DNA of 37,045 nucleotides from an uncultured Gammaproteobacteria bacterium (GCA_937898685.1 CALEJT010000050.1:1-37045); one strand, 5' to 3'; positions 17,600 to 26,107 are shown, numbered from the stretch's first letter. Notes: generated by a model from the letters alone, not told the origin. Numbers and translations: made by a program.

Positions 17600-18991
17600 A
17601 TGAGCAAAAGCTTACAAGACGTACTGAACGAAGCAGGCAACCCCGTCAACCTGCTCCGTAACTCCAAAATCGGTGCCTACGTATATCCGGTAGTTGCTCC
17701 GGAATTCCACAACTGGCGTACCGAGCAGGCAGCATGGCGTGAATCCGCCGTACTGTTCGACCAGTCCCACCACATGGTCGACCTCTACATCAAAGGCCCC
17801 GATGCCATCAAACTGCTGTCCGACACCGCAATCAACAGCTTCGCCAACTTCCCGGTCAACCGCGCCAAGCAGTACGTACCGGTAAGCCACAGCGGTCACG
17901 TAATCGGCGACGGCATCCTGTTCCACCTGGCTGAAAACGAACTGGTCTACGTAGGCCGCGCTCCTTCCGCCAACTGGATCAAGTTCAACGCTGAAACCGG
18001 CGGCTACAACGTAGAAATCATCGAAGACGATCGTTCTCCTTCCCGTCCGGGCGGCAAGCCGGTCAAGCGCATCAGCTACCGCTACCAGATCCAGGGTCCA
18101 AACGCTTGGGCCATCATCGAAAAACTGCACGGCGGTCCGCTGGAGCAGCTCAAGTTCTTCCACATGGGTGAAATGAACATCGACGGCACCCGCGTACGCA
18201 CTCTGCGTCACGGTATGGCCGGCGCTCCGGGTCTGGAAATCTGGGGTCCGTACGAAGACGGCGACCGCATCAAGGACGCCATCCTGAAAGCTGGCGAAGA
18301 GTTCGGCATCGTGCCCGTAGGTTCGCGCGCTTATCCGTCCAACACGCTGGAATCCGGCTGGATCCCGAGCCCGCTGCCGGCCGTGTACACCGATCCGCGC
18401 ATGGAGTCCTACCGTAAGTGGCTGCCGGCCAACTCCTACGAAGCCGTAGGTGCCATCGGCGGTTCCTTCGTCTCCGACAACATCGAAGACTACTACGTAA
18501 CTCCGTACGAAATCGGCTACGGTCCGTTCATCAAGTTCGACCACGACTTCATCGGCCGTGACGCTCTGGAGAAAATCCAGAACGAGAAACACCGTCGCAA
18601 AGTCACCCTGGCCTGGAACAGCGAAGACGTCGTCAAGATGTACGCCACCATGTTCGAAAAAGGCCAGCACGCCAAATACATGGACTTCCCGCTCTCCAAC
18701 TACGCCAACAGCAACTACGACGCTGTACTCGGCGGCGACAAAGTGATCGGTCTGTCCATGTTCACCGGCTACTCCTACAACGAGCGCAGCGTTCTGTCGC
18801 TGGCTACCGTTGACGCCGACGTGGAAATCGGTACCGAAGTGGTTGTGGTATGGGGCGAAGAGCCGCGTACTGCCAAGACCACCGTCGAGCCGTACTCCAC
18901 TGAGTTCAAAGTACGCGCACGCGTCAGCCCGGTTCCGTACGCCGAAGTTGCTCGTTCGCAGTACGTCGAAGGCTCCTGGCGTAACAAGTAA
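17600..18991 (+). CDS. LigM/DesA-like tetrahydrofolate-dependent O-demethylase (GcvT family)
   Basis: This 463-residue protein is related along its whole length to LigM (vanillate/3-O-methylgallate) and DesA (syringate) O-demethylases, which pass a methyl group from an aryl ether to tetrahydrofolate in the cytoplasm. Shared landmarks include RNSKIGAYVYPVVAPEF, FDQSHHMVDLY, YVGRAP, GSRAYPSNTLESGW and GGSFVSDNIEDYY. Tyr29, Arg120 and Tyr245 fall where LigM has its active-site tyrosines and arginine (recalled numbering Tyr31, Arg122, Tyr247). The ATG at 17600 has GAGGAAG nine bases upstream and is preferred over the ATG at 17582. Codon use differs from the neighbours, with many GTA, GAA, CGT and GCT codons, suggesting very high expression or a separate origin. 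The real substrate is unknown. Confidence 0.85.
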   Translation: MSKSLQDVLNEAGNPVNLLRNSKIGAYVYPVVAPEFHNWRTEQAAWRESAVLFDQSHHMVDLYIKGPDAIKLLSDTAINSFANFPVNRAKQYVPVSHSGHVIGDGILFHLAENELVYVGRAPSANWIKFNAETGGYNVEIIEDDRSPSRPGGKPVKRISYRYQIQGPNAWAIIEKLHGGPLEQLKFFHMGEMNIDGTRVRTLRHGMAGAPGLEIWGPYEDGDRIKDAILKAGEEFGIVPVGSRAYPSNTLESGWIPSPLPAVYTDPRMESYRKWLPANSYEAVGAIGGSFVSDNIEDYYVTPYEIGYGPFIKFDHDFIGRDALEKIQNEKHRRKVTLAWNSEDVVKMYATMFEKGQHAKYMDFPLSNYANSNYDAVLGGDKVIGLSMFTGYSYNERSVLSLATVDADVEIGTEVVVVWGEEPRTAKTTVEPYSTEFKVRARVSPVPYAEVARSQYVEGSWRNK

Positions 18992-19020
18992 GCTCTCGCT
19001 TACTCGTCGCCCTGAACGAG

Positions 19021-19048
19021 AAAGCCCGGTCATCTGGCCGGGCTTTTT
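19021..19048 (+). terminator. Intrinsic terminator after the LigM-like gene
   Basis: AAAGCCCGG (19021-19029) pairs with CCGGGCTTT (19038-19046), loop of eight bases, then further T residues. A classical strong terminator 29 bases after the stop. Confidence 0.9.
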
Positions 19049-19149
19049 CGTTAGAAGCCGTCGCAGATTTCGCACATCCTCGCTCGTTCCTGGATCGCGA
19101 CGGCCACGTCACAGGATGTTTCTCCAGCTCATCTCGCTTTGTTTCCCGC

Positions 19150-21444
19150 ATGAATATCATCGAAGTAATCGCTCAAGAACTCGCCGTCAAACCCGCGCAG
19201 GTGCAGGCCGCCGTTGCTCTTCTCGACGAAGGCTCCACGGTTCCCTTCATCGCGCGCTATCGCAAGGAAGCCACCGGTGGTCTCGACGACCTGCAGCTGC
19301 GTAACCTCGAAGACAGGTTGCGTTATCTGCGCGAATTCGTGGAGCGCCGCGATGCCATCCTCAACAGCATCCGCGAGCAGGGCAAACTCACCGAGGAGCT
19401 CGAAAAGCAGATTCTGGCCGCCCAGACCAAGACCGAGCTCGAAGACCTCTACCTGCCGTACAAACCGAAGCGTCGCACCAAGGGCATGATCGCCATCGAG
19501 GCCGGTCTGGAACCGCTGGCCGACGCGCTCTACGGCGATCCCACGCTCGATCCTCAAGTGGAGGCGGAGAAGTTCATCAACGCCGAGAAGGGAGTGGCGG
19601 ATGTGAAGGCCGCACTCGAAGGCGCGCGCTACATCCTCATGGAACGCTTCGGCGAAGACGCCGCGCTCGCCGGCAAGCTGCGTAACTTCCTCACCGAACA
19701 GGGTGAGCTGCGCAGCAAGGTGATCGAAGGCAAGGAAGCGGAGGCAGAAAAATTCCGCGACTACTTCACCTACTCCGAATTGCTCAGCAAGGTGCCTTCG
19801 CATCGTGCGCTCGCCGTGTTCCGCGGCCGCAACGAAGGCTTCCTCTCGCTCACGATCGGTGTGCATGGCCACGAAGAAGGCCAGCCCGATCCCTGCGAAG
19901 CCATCATCGCGCAGCACACGGAAATCGCCGATCGTGGCCGCCCCGCCGACAAGTGGCTCAACGAAGTCGTGCGTTGGACCTGGAAGGTCAAACTCGCACT
20001 GCGCATGGAAACCGACCTGCTCGGCAGCCTGCGTGAGCGTGCCGAAGAAGAAGCCATCCGCGTCTTCGCCGCCAACCTCAAGGCCATCCTGTTGGCCGCG
20101 CCTGCTGGTCACAAGGCCATCCTCGGTCTCGACCCCGGCCTGCGTACCGGTGTGAAGGTGGCCGTGGTCGATGCCACCGGCAAATATCTCGAGAACACCA
20201 CGATCTATCCGCACGCGCCGAAGAATCAGTGGGACGAGTCCATCGCCGTCCTGGCCGGCCTCTGCAAGAAGCATGGCGTGGAACTCATCAGCATCGGCAA
20301 CGGCACGGCCTCGCGTGAAACGGACCGTCTGGCAGCGGATCTGATCAAGCGTCACCCCGAATTGCAGCTCAAGAAGATGGTGGTGAACGAAGCCGGTGCT
20401 TCCGTGTATTCGGCTTCCGAAATCGCACGCGAAGAATTCCCGGATCTGGACGTATCGATCCGTGGCGCCATTTCCATCGCGCGTCGTCTGCAGGACCCGC
20501 TCGCCGAGCTCGTGAAGATCGAACCGAAATCGATCGGTGTGGGTCAGTATCAGCACGACGTCAGCCAGACCCGCCTGGGTCAGACACTCGACGCCGTGGT
20601 GGAAGACTGTGTGAACGCCGTCGGTGTGGACGTGAACGTCGCCTCCGCCGCGCTGCTGCGTCGCGTGTCGGGCCTCACCAGCTCGATCGCCGCCAACATC
20701 GTCAACTATCGCAACCAGCATGGCGCCTTTCCGGATCGTGAAGCGCTCAAGCAGGTGCCACGTCTCGGCGACAAGGCCTTCGAACAGTGTGCGGGCTTCC
20801 TGCGCATCACCAATGGCCGCAACCCGCTCGATGCTTCCGCGGTGCATCCCGAGTCCTACGACGTGGTGCAGCGCATCCTCGAGAAGAACAACAAGACCGT
20901 GCAGCAGATCATCGGCGATTCCGCCTTCCTGCGCAGTCTGCGTCCGGAAGACTACGTCAGCGACACCGTCGGCGTGCCGACCGTGAAGGACATCATCGCC
21001 GAGCTGGAAAAACCGGGTCGCGACCCGCGTGGTGAATTCAAGTCGGCCGAGCTGAAGGAAGGCGTGGAAGATCTGAAGGATCTCGTGCCCGGCATGATTC
21101 TGGAAGGTACGGTTACAAACGTCACCAACTTCGGAGCCTTCGTCGACATCGGCGTGCATCAGGACGGTCTGGTCCACATCTCCGCCTTGTCGAACAAGTT
21201 CGTCAAGGACCCGCACAGCGTGGTGAAGACCGGCGACGTGGTGAAGGTGAAGGTGATCGAAGTGGACGAGAAGCGCCGTCGTATCGGCCTGAGCATGCGT
21301 CTCGACGATGCTGCCACGCCGCGCGATCGTAATGCCGAGCAGCCGCGTGGCCGCAGTGGTGTTCAGAAATCCGCCAGCAAACCGCAGCAGCCGACGCTCG
21401 GCACCTTCGGTTCGCTGCTGCAGGATGCTTTCAAGAAGCGCTGA
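19150..21444 (+). CDS. tex: Tex-type RNA-binding transcription accessory protein
   Basis: The 764-residue protein has the full Tex layout. The N-terminal helical region includes VPFIARYRKEATGGLDD and LEDLYLPYKPKRRTK. The YqgF-like RNase H fold has ILGLDPGLRTGVKVAVVD. A helix-hairpin-helix part lies around LRRVSGLTSSIAANIVNYR, and a C-terminal S1 domain (about residues 645-720) includes GTVTNVTNFGAFVDIGVHQDG. Tex binds nucleic acids and is linked to transcription, toxin expression and stress tolerance in other bacteria; its exact role is unclear. There is no obvious ribosome-binding site before the ATG. A bidirectional-looking terminator follows. Confidence 0.95.
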   Translation: MNIIEVIAQELAVKPAQVQAAVALLDEGSTVPFIARYRKEATGGLDDLQLRNLEDRLRYLREFVERRDAILNSIREQGKLTEELEKQILAAQTKTELEDLYLPYKPKRRTKGMIAIEAGLEPLADALYGDPTLDPQVEAEKFINAEKGVADVKAALEGARYILMERFGEDAALAGKLRNFLTEQGELRSKVIEGKEAEAEKFRDYFTYSELLSKVPSHRALAVFRGRNEGFLSLTIGVHGHEEGQPDPCEAIIAQHTEIADRGRPADKWLNEVVRWTWKVKLALRMETDLLGSLRERAEEEAIRVFAANLKAILLAAPAGHKAILGLDPGLRTGVKVAVVDATGKYLENTTIYPHAPKNQWDESIAVLAGLCKKHGVELISIGNGTASRETDRLAADLIKRHPELQLKKMVVNEAGASVYSASEIAREEFPDLDVSIRGAISIARRLQDPLAELVKIEPKSIGVGQYQHDVSQTRLGQTLDAVVEDCVNAVGVDVNVASAALLRRVSGLTSSIAANIVNYRNQHGAFPDREALKQVPRLGDKAFEQCAGFLRITNGRNPLDASAVHPESYDVVQRILEKNNKTVQQIIGDSAFLRSLRPEDYVSDTVGVPTVKDIIAELEKPGRDPRGEFKSAELKEGVEDLKDLVPGMILEGTVTNVTNFGAFVDIGVHQDGLVHISALSNKFVKDPHSVVKTGDVVKVKVIEVDEKRRRIGLSMRLDDAATPRDRNAEQPRGRSGVQKSASKPQQPTLGTFGSLLQDAFKKR

Positions 21445-21466
21445 GCGCGTAGAACTCCAGCGAGGG

Positions 21467-21500
21467 AATGGCCTCCTCTCAGGGATGGGAGGAGGCCATT
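21467..21500. terminator. Shared terminator between convergent genes
   Basis: A perfect 12-bp stem (21467-21478 with 21489-21500) with a ten-base loop sits between the tex stop and the end of the minus-strand haem-binding gene. The tail on the plus strand is ATTCTTACTT. It can serve both directions. Confidence 0.75.
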
Positions 21501-21504
21501 ATTC

Positions 21505-21984
21505 TTACTTCAGTGCGCCGGCGCCGGCTTCAGCGACGATGGTGTCCTGATCGGAAGCCATGCCGGACACGCCGATGGCGCCGACGATCTTGCCGTCCAC
21601 CATCAGCGGCACACCACCTTCGGCCGCAACCGCTCCTTCCAGAGTGAGGATGCGCAAGCCCACGCCGCCCTGGGCCACGGTGTCCTGAAAGGCCTTGGTG
21701 GGACGTTTATAGAGCGCAGCGGAACGCGCCTTCGCCTGTGACACTTCCACACTGCCATTCTGCGTATCGTCACGTTTCACGTAGGCCACGAGCTGACCAG
21801 CGGTGTCGACGATGGCGATGGCCATCGGCCAATTGCGACGTTCCGCCTCGGCTTCAGCGGCGGCGAGCACGGCCTTGGCCTGCGCCAGCGTGATGTTCGG
21901 TCCGTAGGACTGTGCCTGAGCGATGGTGGTGAAGCCGCAGAACGCGGCGACGAAGGCGAGAGTGCGAAGCAGAGTCTTGGTCAT
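21505..21984 (-). CDS. Exported GlcG/HbpS-family haem-binding-like protein
   Basis: A 159-residue protein with a Sec signal peptide (ending AQAQ near residue 25) followed by a single GlcG/HbpS domain. The domain contains LAQAKAVLAAAEAEAERR, the AIAIVDTAGQLVAYVKRD core, and GGVPLMVDGKIVGAIGVSG near the end. Members bind haem or corrinoid-like ligands or act as sensors outside the cytoplasm. AAGGAA lies eight bases before the ATG. No haem-ligand residue can be assigned with certainty, and the gene appears monocistronic. Confidence 0.85.
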   Translation of the reverse strand: MTKTLLRTLAFVAAFCGFTTIAQAQSYGPNITLAQAKAVLAAAEAEAERRNWPMAIAIVDTAGQLVAYVKRDDTQNGSVEVSQAKARSAALYKRPTKAFQDTVAQGGVGLRILTLEGAVAAEGGVPLMVDGKIVGAIGVSGMASDQDTIVAEAGAGALK

Positions 21985-22050
21985 CTGACTGTTCCTTGCT
22001 GTTGTCGTTGGTTGGGAGAGGCGGGCAAGCTGGGCCTCAGGTGCGCGCCA

Positions 22051-22056
22051 ATCATA
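22051..22056 (-). promoter_or_regulatory. Candidate -10 for the haem-binding protein gene
   Basis: TATGAT read on the minus strand, about 67 bases before the start codon. No good -35 is visible. Confidence 0.35.
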
Positions 22057-22163
22057 GCAGAGCGCCTTCCTCGCGATAGTTGCGCTACGCAGATCCGACT
22101 TGCATGAGAGCGGCGCTGCACGGACACTGCCGCCTTTCGTTTCGACCGGACTGCACGCTGCCG

Positions 22164-23564
22164 ATGTTGCCTCTGTTCGTACTGCTCTATCTCGCCCTCA
22201 CTCTGGTGATCGGGCTGATCGCCACGCACCTCGTGGCGAATGTACGCGACTTCTTTTCCGCCAGTCGCAAGCTGCCGCTCACGTTGAGCGCCTTCGCGCT
22301 GTTCGCCTTGTGGTTCGGATCCGAAACGGTCTTCGGTGCGAGTGCGGCCTTCGTCGAAGGCGGCTTGCTCTCCGTGATCGAGGATCCCTTCGGCGGCGTG
22401 CTGTGTTTACTGCTGTTCGGTCTGTTTCTGGTACGTCCGCTATATCGCCGTAATCTGCTCACGCTCGGCGATCTGTTTCGACAGGCCTATGGACGCAAGA
22501 CTGAATATCTCGCGTCCTTCTTCATGATCCTTACCTTCATCGGCTATATCGCCGCCCAGCTGATTGCCTTGGCTCTGCTATTCGACAGCGTGTTCGGTCT
22601 CGATCCCGTCTATGGGCGTTTGCTGGCTGCTGTCATCGTCACCGCCTATACCGCGGGCGGCGGCATGTGGGCGGTGTCGCTCACCGACTTCGTGCAAAGT
22701 CTGGTGATCATGGCGGCGTTGATTGCGGTGGTGGCGTTGCTGTGGCTGCGCATCGATCCTGATCAGTTATGGACGGCACCCGAGTCGCATTTCTTCGACT
22801 TCGTTCCGAGCGAAGACAACGGTATGAGCTGGCTCGACTACCTCGCGGCTTGGTGCACACTGGGGCTGGGTTCTCTGGCATCGCAGGACATCTTCCAACG
22901 CGCCAACGCCGCGCGCTCGGAAAATACGGCGGTGTGGTCCACCGTGCTCGGAGCAGGGCTCTATCTGGTGTTCGCCATGTTGCCCTTGCTGCTCGCACTG
23001 ATGGTGTTCCAGCTCGATCCCACCTTGCTCGAGGGTGAACAGGAAAACCTGCTCTTGAAGTTGGTGCAGGGCTATGCGCCGCTGTGGTTGCAGGCCTTGT
23101 TCTTCGGTGCACTGTTGTCGGCGGTGTTCAGTACCTGTAGCGGTGCCCTGTTGGCGCCAGCTTCCATCATGGCGGAGAACCTGATCCGCCCCTTCTTCCT
23201 GCGTCCCGATGACGAACAAGGGCTGCTGCGCGTGTCGCGCTGGTGTGTGATCGGCATGGCGGCAATCGCCACCCTGGTGGCCTTCAGTGGCAGTGGCATC
23301 TACGAACTGGTGGCGCAGTCCTCCGCGCTCGGTGCGGTATCGATCCTGTTGCCGCTTCTGGCGGCGCTGTTCATGCCGTGTGTCTCGGCGCTGTCGGCGC
23401 AACTTGGGATGAGTTTTGGTTTGGTCGTTTATTTATTGTGCGACTACGACTTGATCCAGCTCGGGCTTCCCAGCATGTTCGCCGGCATGCTCGCCTGTTT
23501 GCTCGGCATGTTGCTCGGCTCGCTCTTCAAATTATCTGCTCTTCCGCAGCCTGCAGCCGAATAG
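22164..23564 (+). CDS. Sodium:solute symporter family protein
   Basis: The 466-residue inner-membrane protein has about 12-13 hydrophobic helices and sodium:solute symporter (SSS) features. It has the ANVRDFFSASRKLPL segment after helix 1, LWFGSETVFGASAAF, and the GGGMWAVSLTDFVQSLVI region with the conserved TDxxQ. Later come LGSLASQDIFQRANAARS and ALLSAVFSTCSGALLAPASI. The substrate is not predictable; members carry sugars, proline, acetate and others. The frame is open to 22080, but the ATG at 22164 starts directly before the first helix and is preferred. No strong ribosome-binding site is seen for either start. Confidence 0.85.
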   Translation: MLPLFVLLYLALTLVIGLIATHLVANVRDFFSASRKLPLTLSAFALFALWFGSETVFGASAAFVEGGLLSVIEDPFGGVLCLLLFGLFLVRPLYRRNLLTLGDLFRQAYGRKTEYLASFFMILTFIGYIAAQLIALALLFDSVFGLDPVYGRLLAAVIVTAYTAGGGMWAVSLTDFVQSLVIMAALIAVVALLWLRIDPDQLWTAPESHFFDFVPSEDNGMSWLDYLAAWCTLGLGSLASQDIFQRANAARSENTAVWSTVLGAGLYLVFAMLPLLLALMVFQLDPTLLEGEQENLLLKLVQGYAPLWLQALFFGALLSAVFSTCSGALLAPASIMAENLIRPFFLRPDDEQGLLRVSRWCVIGMAAIATLVAFSGSGIYELVAQSSALGAVSILLPLLAALFMPCVSALSAQLGMSFGLVVYLLCDYDLIQLGLPSMFAGMLACLLGMLLGSLFKLSALPQPAAE

Positions 23565-23671
23565 GCGTTAGGTTCTGCGTTCGCTTTTGCTGCGGAAAAA
23601 GCAGAGCTTCTAGCTCATCCTTGTTCTGGAACGTTGCTTCATCGAATCGTGGATTTTCACGAGGACTCCGT

Positions 23672-23764
23672 ATGCTGGCACGGAACTTGATTCGTATTAT
23701 CCGAACGCAATGGACTCATGCAGAAAGCAAAGGGAAAGTGGCAAAGGAGGATGACGGATCATGA
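23672..23764 (+). CDS. Possible 30-residue leader peptide upstream of the CC0125-type lipoprotein
   Basis: An ATG at 23672 has GAGGA six bases upstream. It reads 30 residues, basic in the first half (MLARNLIRIIRTQW), and its stop overlaps the lipoprotein start as ATGA. That geometry suggests translational coupling. The same bases contain a sigma-54-like promoter (23675-23691), and if that promoter is used the ATG would not be transcribed. No homologue is recognised. Confidence 0.3.
   Translation: MLARNLIRIIRTQWTHAESKGKVAKEDDGS
23675..23691 (+). promoter_or_regulatory. Sigma-54-like promoter before the CC0125-type lipoprotein
   Basis: CTGGCACG-GAAC-TTGAT matches the -24 consensus (YTGGCACG) fully. 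The -12 element is TTGAT in place of TTGCW, so the usual GC is GA. The expected start is near 23702, about 60 bases before the gene. Confidence 0.4.
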
Positions 23765-24264
23765 AAAAGTTACTTGCAGCGATGGCATTAATTTCACTCG
23801 TAGCCTGTGGTAGCTCTGGTCCTTATACGCAAGCACGCAGTGAAGGCGACTACGGCTATCTGGAAAACCGCATCACCGAAAACCGATATCGTGTGAGCTT
23901 CCGCGGCAACGCTGGCACGACCAGTGATCAGGTCAAGGACATGGCCTTGCTGCGTGCGGCCGAGCTGACTCTGCTCAACAACTACGATTGGTTCCGCGTC
24001 GTGTCACAGCAGACCGACGAACAGCAGGCTGGCGCCGTGGTTGGCACCGCCGTACCTGAAACGCCCACGACCTATCGCACCTGCGGCGCGCTCGGCTGTA
24101 CCACCACCGTCGTGCCGGCCGAGTCGACCGTGATAGTCGACGGCGATGGTCACAACACCTATCAGACGTCGATCGAAATCGTCATGGGCGATGGCCGCGT
24201 CGACGATCCCACCACAGTTTATGACGCCAGCGAAATTCGCCGCAGTCTGAGCTCACGTTATTGA
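23761..24264 (+). CDS. CC0125/CC1285-type lipoprotein
   Basis: A 167-residue lipoprotein with a short signal and lipobox LVAC (Cys16). The mature part starts with a GDYGYLENRITENRYRVSFRGNAGT segment typical of the CC0125/CC1285 lipoprotein family. It continues with an alpha/beta region and a cysteine pair (TCGALGCTT). The family has no known function. A strong AGGAGG lies upstream, and the residue after the lipid cysteine is glycine, so outer-membrane sorting is possible. A strong terminator follows. Confidence 0.8.
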   Translation: MKKLLAAMALISLVACGSSGPYTQARSEGDYGYLENRITENRYRVSFRGNAGTTSDQVKDMALLRAAELTLLNNYDWFRVVSQQTDEQQAGAVVGTAVPETPTTYRTCGALGCTTTVVPAESTVIVDGDGHNTYQTSIEIVMGDGRVDDPTTVYDASEIRRSLSSRY

Positions 24265-24304
24265 GTGCCCCTCGCGTGGCCACTTGCATGTGCATGCCCC
24301 TCTT

Positions 24305-24330
24305 GCCCGGCTTTGCCGGGCTTTTTTTTT
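24305..24330 (+). terminator. Intrinsic terminator after the lipoprotein gene
   Basis: GCCCGG and CCGGGC flank a five-base loop and are followed by nine T residues. A strong terminator 40 bases after the stop. Confidence 0.92.
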
Positions 24331-24486
24331 GAATGAAAACACGGTGCTACATGCCTGAGCTCCGGGCTCACAATCGGAAAGATTTACAGGCCGGCGGCAA
24401 ATATTTCTCTCTGCGGGTTCTCGTGGCTTCGTACCTAGCTCAGGAATAACCGACTGTGAAACAAGGGCTTAGTCGTGCCAGGGCGA

Positions 24487-24502
24487 TGGCACAGGCGTTG
24501 CA
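24487..24502 (+). promoter_or_regulatory. Sigma-54 promoter of the DUF883 operon
   Basis: TGGCACA-GGCG-TTGCA matches the sigma-54 consensus TGGCACG-N4-TTGCW at all but one position. It has GG (24488-24489), exactly ten bases, then GC (24500-24501). The predicted start is near 24513, a 68-base leader. The preceding TGCCA forms a short dyad with TGGCA, an alternative reading of part of the signal. Confidence 0.65.
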
Positions 24503-24580
24503 CTGGTTCTAGTGACATCGCATTCCCGCCGTCCCAAGAGGCTGTGGGCGATGGCCAACCCAAACATCAAGGAGACGATC

Positions 24581-24898
24581 ATGAAAGCGAGCATCAAGAA
24601 ACCGATCATGGAAGCAAGTTCAGAAGCGCAGGAAGAATTCGAAGCGGCCAAGAAAGCGGCGCTGGAAGCCTATGGCAACTTCGTGGAAGCGAAGGATCAC
24701 CTGAAGGCTGCTGCACTCAATGCCGGCATGGAGTTCCGCGACACTGCGCATGAGCAGTTCGAGGAAACCGTCGAGAAGTTGAGCGAGAGAAAACGTCACG
24801 CCGTCGAGGAGACCAGCGACTACATTCGTGAAAACCCGGTGTCGAGCGCGGCGCTCGCCTTTCTGGGTGGCGTGCTGTTCGGTCGTTTCCTCAAGTAA
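24581..24898 (+). CDS. DUF883/ElaB-YqjD-like membrane-anchored protein
   Basis: A 105-residue protein with a long charged helical region (EAQEEFEAAKKAALEAYGNF, then KLSERKRHAVEETSDYIREN) ending in a C-terminal anchor, NPVSSAALAFLGGVLFGRFLK. This is the ElaB/YqjD/DUF883 layout; the E. coli members tether to the inner membrane and bind ribosomes in stationary phase. The ATG at 24581 has AAGGAG at good spacing, and the upstream extension of the frame is not supported. It is first in a three-gene operon. Confidence 0.85.
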   Translation: MKASIKKPIMEASSEAQEEFEAAKKAALEAYGNFVEAKDHLKAAALNAGMEFRDTAHEQFEETVEKLSERKRHAVEETSDYIRENPVSSAALAFLGGVLFGRFLK

Positions 24899-24926
24899 GC
24901 GCCCTCGATTCGAGCGACTGAATCTC

Positions 24927-25610
24927 ATGCAAGAGAGCAAAGACAGTAGCTTCGGCAAAAAAATGGGTGAAGGTCCGGACTTCGAACTGAAACTCCTGGT
25001 CTGGATCGACACCTTGATGGCAGCGACCGGGCTTGCGCGTTTGGATCTGACGCGCACGCTATCTGCGGTCCCCAAATGGATGCTGCTCAGCTGCGCGCGG
25101 GGTCCGCTGTATTTGCTGGTGTGGCTCAGTGTCTGTGCACTTTTGAGTTATCTCGCCTACGACCTCACCGCCAACGTGTTGTGGGGGCTCGGTGTACTGG
25201 TGATGCTCCAAGTGCTGGCGTGTGTCGCATTGGAACTGCGTCTGCGCGCGCTGCGCAATCGCTTCACCTTCGCGAAGGCACGCCGCCGTCTCGCCAGCAC
25301 CTTGCCGGTGGCAGCGGCGCCGATGAGTCGACGCGCCTATCGCGCGATGCAACGCCGCCAGCGGGAGGCGAAGGCAGAGGCGCTCAAGGAACGCATACTG
25401 CGCAACCAACAACTGTTTGCCGAAGGTGCGCCCGAGGGTGAGCGCGAGGAACTGAAGGAACGCGTGTCGGTCCCACTGATTGGCATGGCGCTACTTGCTG
25501 GTCTCGTATGCGGTTCGGGCGGCGCCGGCATCAAACAAGTCTTGCGTGAACCCATGCTGCGTGATGTGCTGTTCGCGTTGGGCAAGCTTTCGGAGGATTT
25601 CAAACGGTGA
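24927..25610 (+). CDS. Membrane protein of unknown function
   Basis: A 227-residue protein not recognised by family. It has two adjacent membrane helices (about residues 52-105: LYLLVWLSVCALLSYLAYDL, then LWGLGVLVMLQVLACVALEL). A strongly basic, coiled-coil-prone segment follows (RRQREAKAEALKERILRNQQ), and a third hydrophobic stretch near the C-terminus (PLIGMALLAGLVCGSGGAGI). In E. coli the DUF883 gene yqjD is followed by the two-helix protein yqjE; this protein sits in the same place but is longer. The ATG at 24927 is 28 bases after the DUF883 stop. Its stop overlaps the next GTG start. Confidence 0.75.
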   Translation: MQESKDSSFGKKMGEGPDFELKLLVWIDTLMAATGLARLDLTRTLSAVPKWMLLSCARGPLYLLVWLSVCALLSYLAYDLTANVLWGLGVLVMLQVLACVALELRLRALRNRFTFAKARRRLASTLPVAAAPMSRRAYRAMQRRQREAKAEALKERILRNQQLFAEGAPEGEREELKERVSVPLIGMALLAGLVCGSGGAGIKQVLREPMLRDVLFALGKLSEDFKR

Positions 25611-26107
25611 ACACCAATAGCGAAAAATTTCTGCTAGGCGTGGCGCTCACCAGCATCGTGTTGGTAGGAGTGGGTTATTTCATAGTGCGCTCGTACGAGC
25701 GACGCGAGCCGGTGGGATTGCCGTCGTCCGTGGTGACGACACAACAACCCGTGACGGAAAACGCTGCGGATCTGGCCTACATCGATGAAGTGCTGCAAAC
25801 CTTGTCGCAGTGGGACAGAGATGGGCTCAAGCGCTTGCTGTCGGAAGATACCTTGGCTGGCAGCACCGATGAACAACTCGATCAGGTGCTGGGCACCTTG
25901 CAGCGTCGACTCGGTGAACTGCGCTCCTACGACCGGCCTGCGGCGCAGCCGCGCGTTGTGCGTCAAGGTGAACCCGACAATCTCGCGGCCTATCGTCTAG
26001 CTGCGTATTTCGACAAGGGCAAAGCCGATGTCAGCCTCGTGCTGCAGCAAACGGCCGGTACCCGTCAGCTCTACGCCTTCAACGTGGAAGTCTCTCAGCA
26101 GCTTTGA
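25607..26107 (+). CDS. Single-pass membrane-anchored protein of unknown function
   Basis: A 166-residue protein with an N-terminal anchor (about residues 8-28: FLLGVALTSIVLVGVGYFIV). The periplasmic domain starts with a helical hairpin (LAYIDEVLQTLSQWDRDGLK) and ends in a beta-rich part. The fold suggests an NTF2-like or DUF4019-like domain, without clear motifs. It starts with GTG at 25607, overlapping the preceding stop by four bases, with GGAGG upstream. It is the third gene of the DUF883 operon and converges on the minus-strand peptidase gene with only 20 bases between stops and no visible terminator. Confidence 0.72.
   Translation: MNTNSEKFLLGVALTSIVLVGVGYFIVRSYERREPVGLPSSVVTTQQPVTENAADLAYIDEVLQTLSQWDRDGLKRLLSEDTLAGSTDEQLDQVLGTLQRRLGELRSYDRPAAQPRVVRQGEPDNLAAYRLAAYFDKGKADVSLVLQQTAGTRQLYAFNVEVSQQL

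Noticed and set aside
19129..21216. 695-residue minus-strand frame opposite tex
   Set aside because: Antisense shadow of tex; tex has complete domain motifs.
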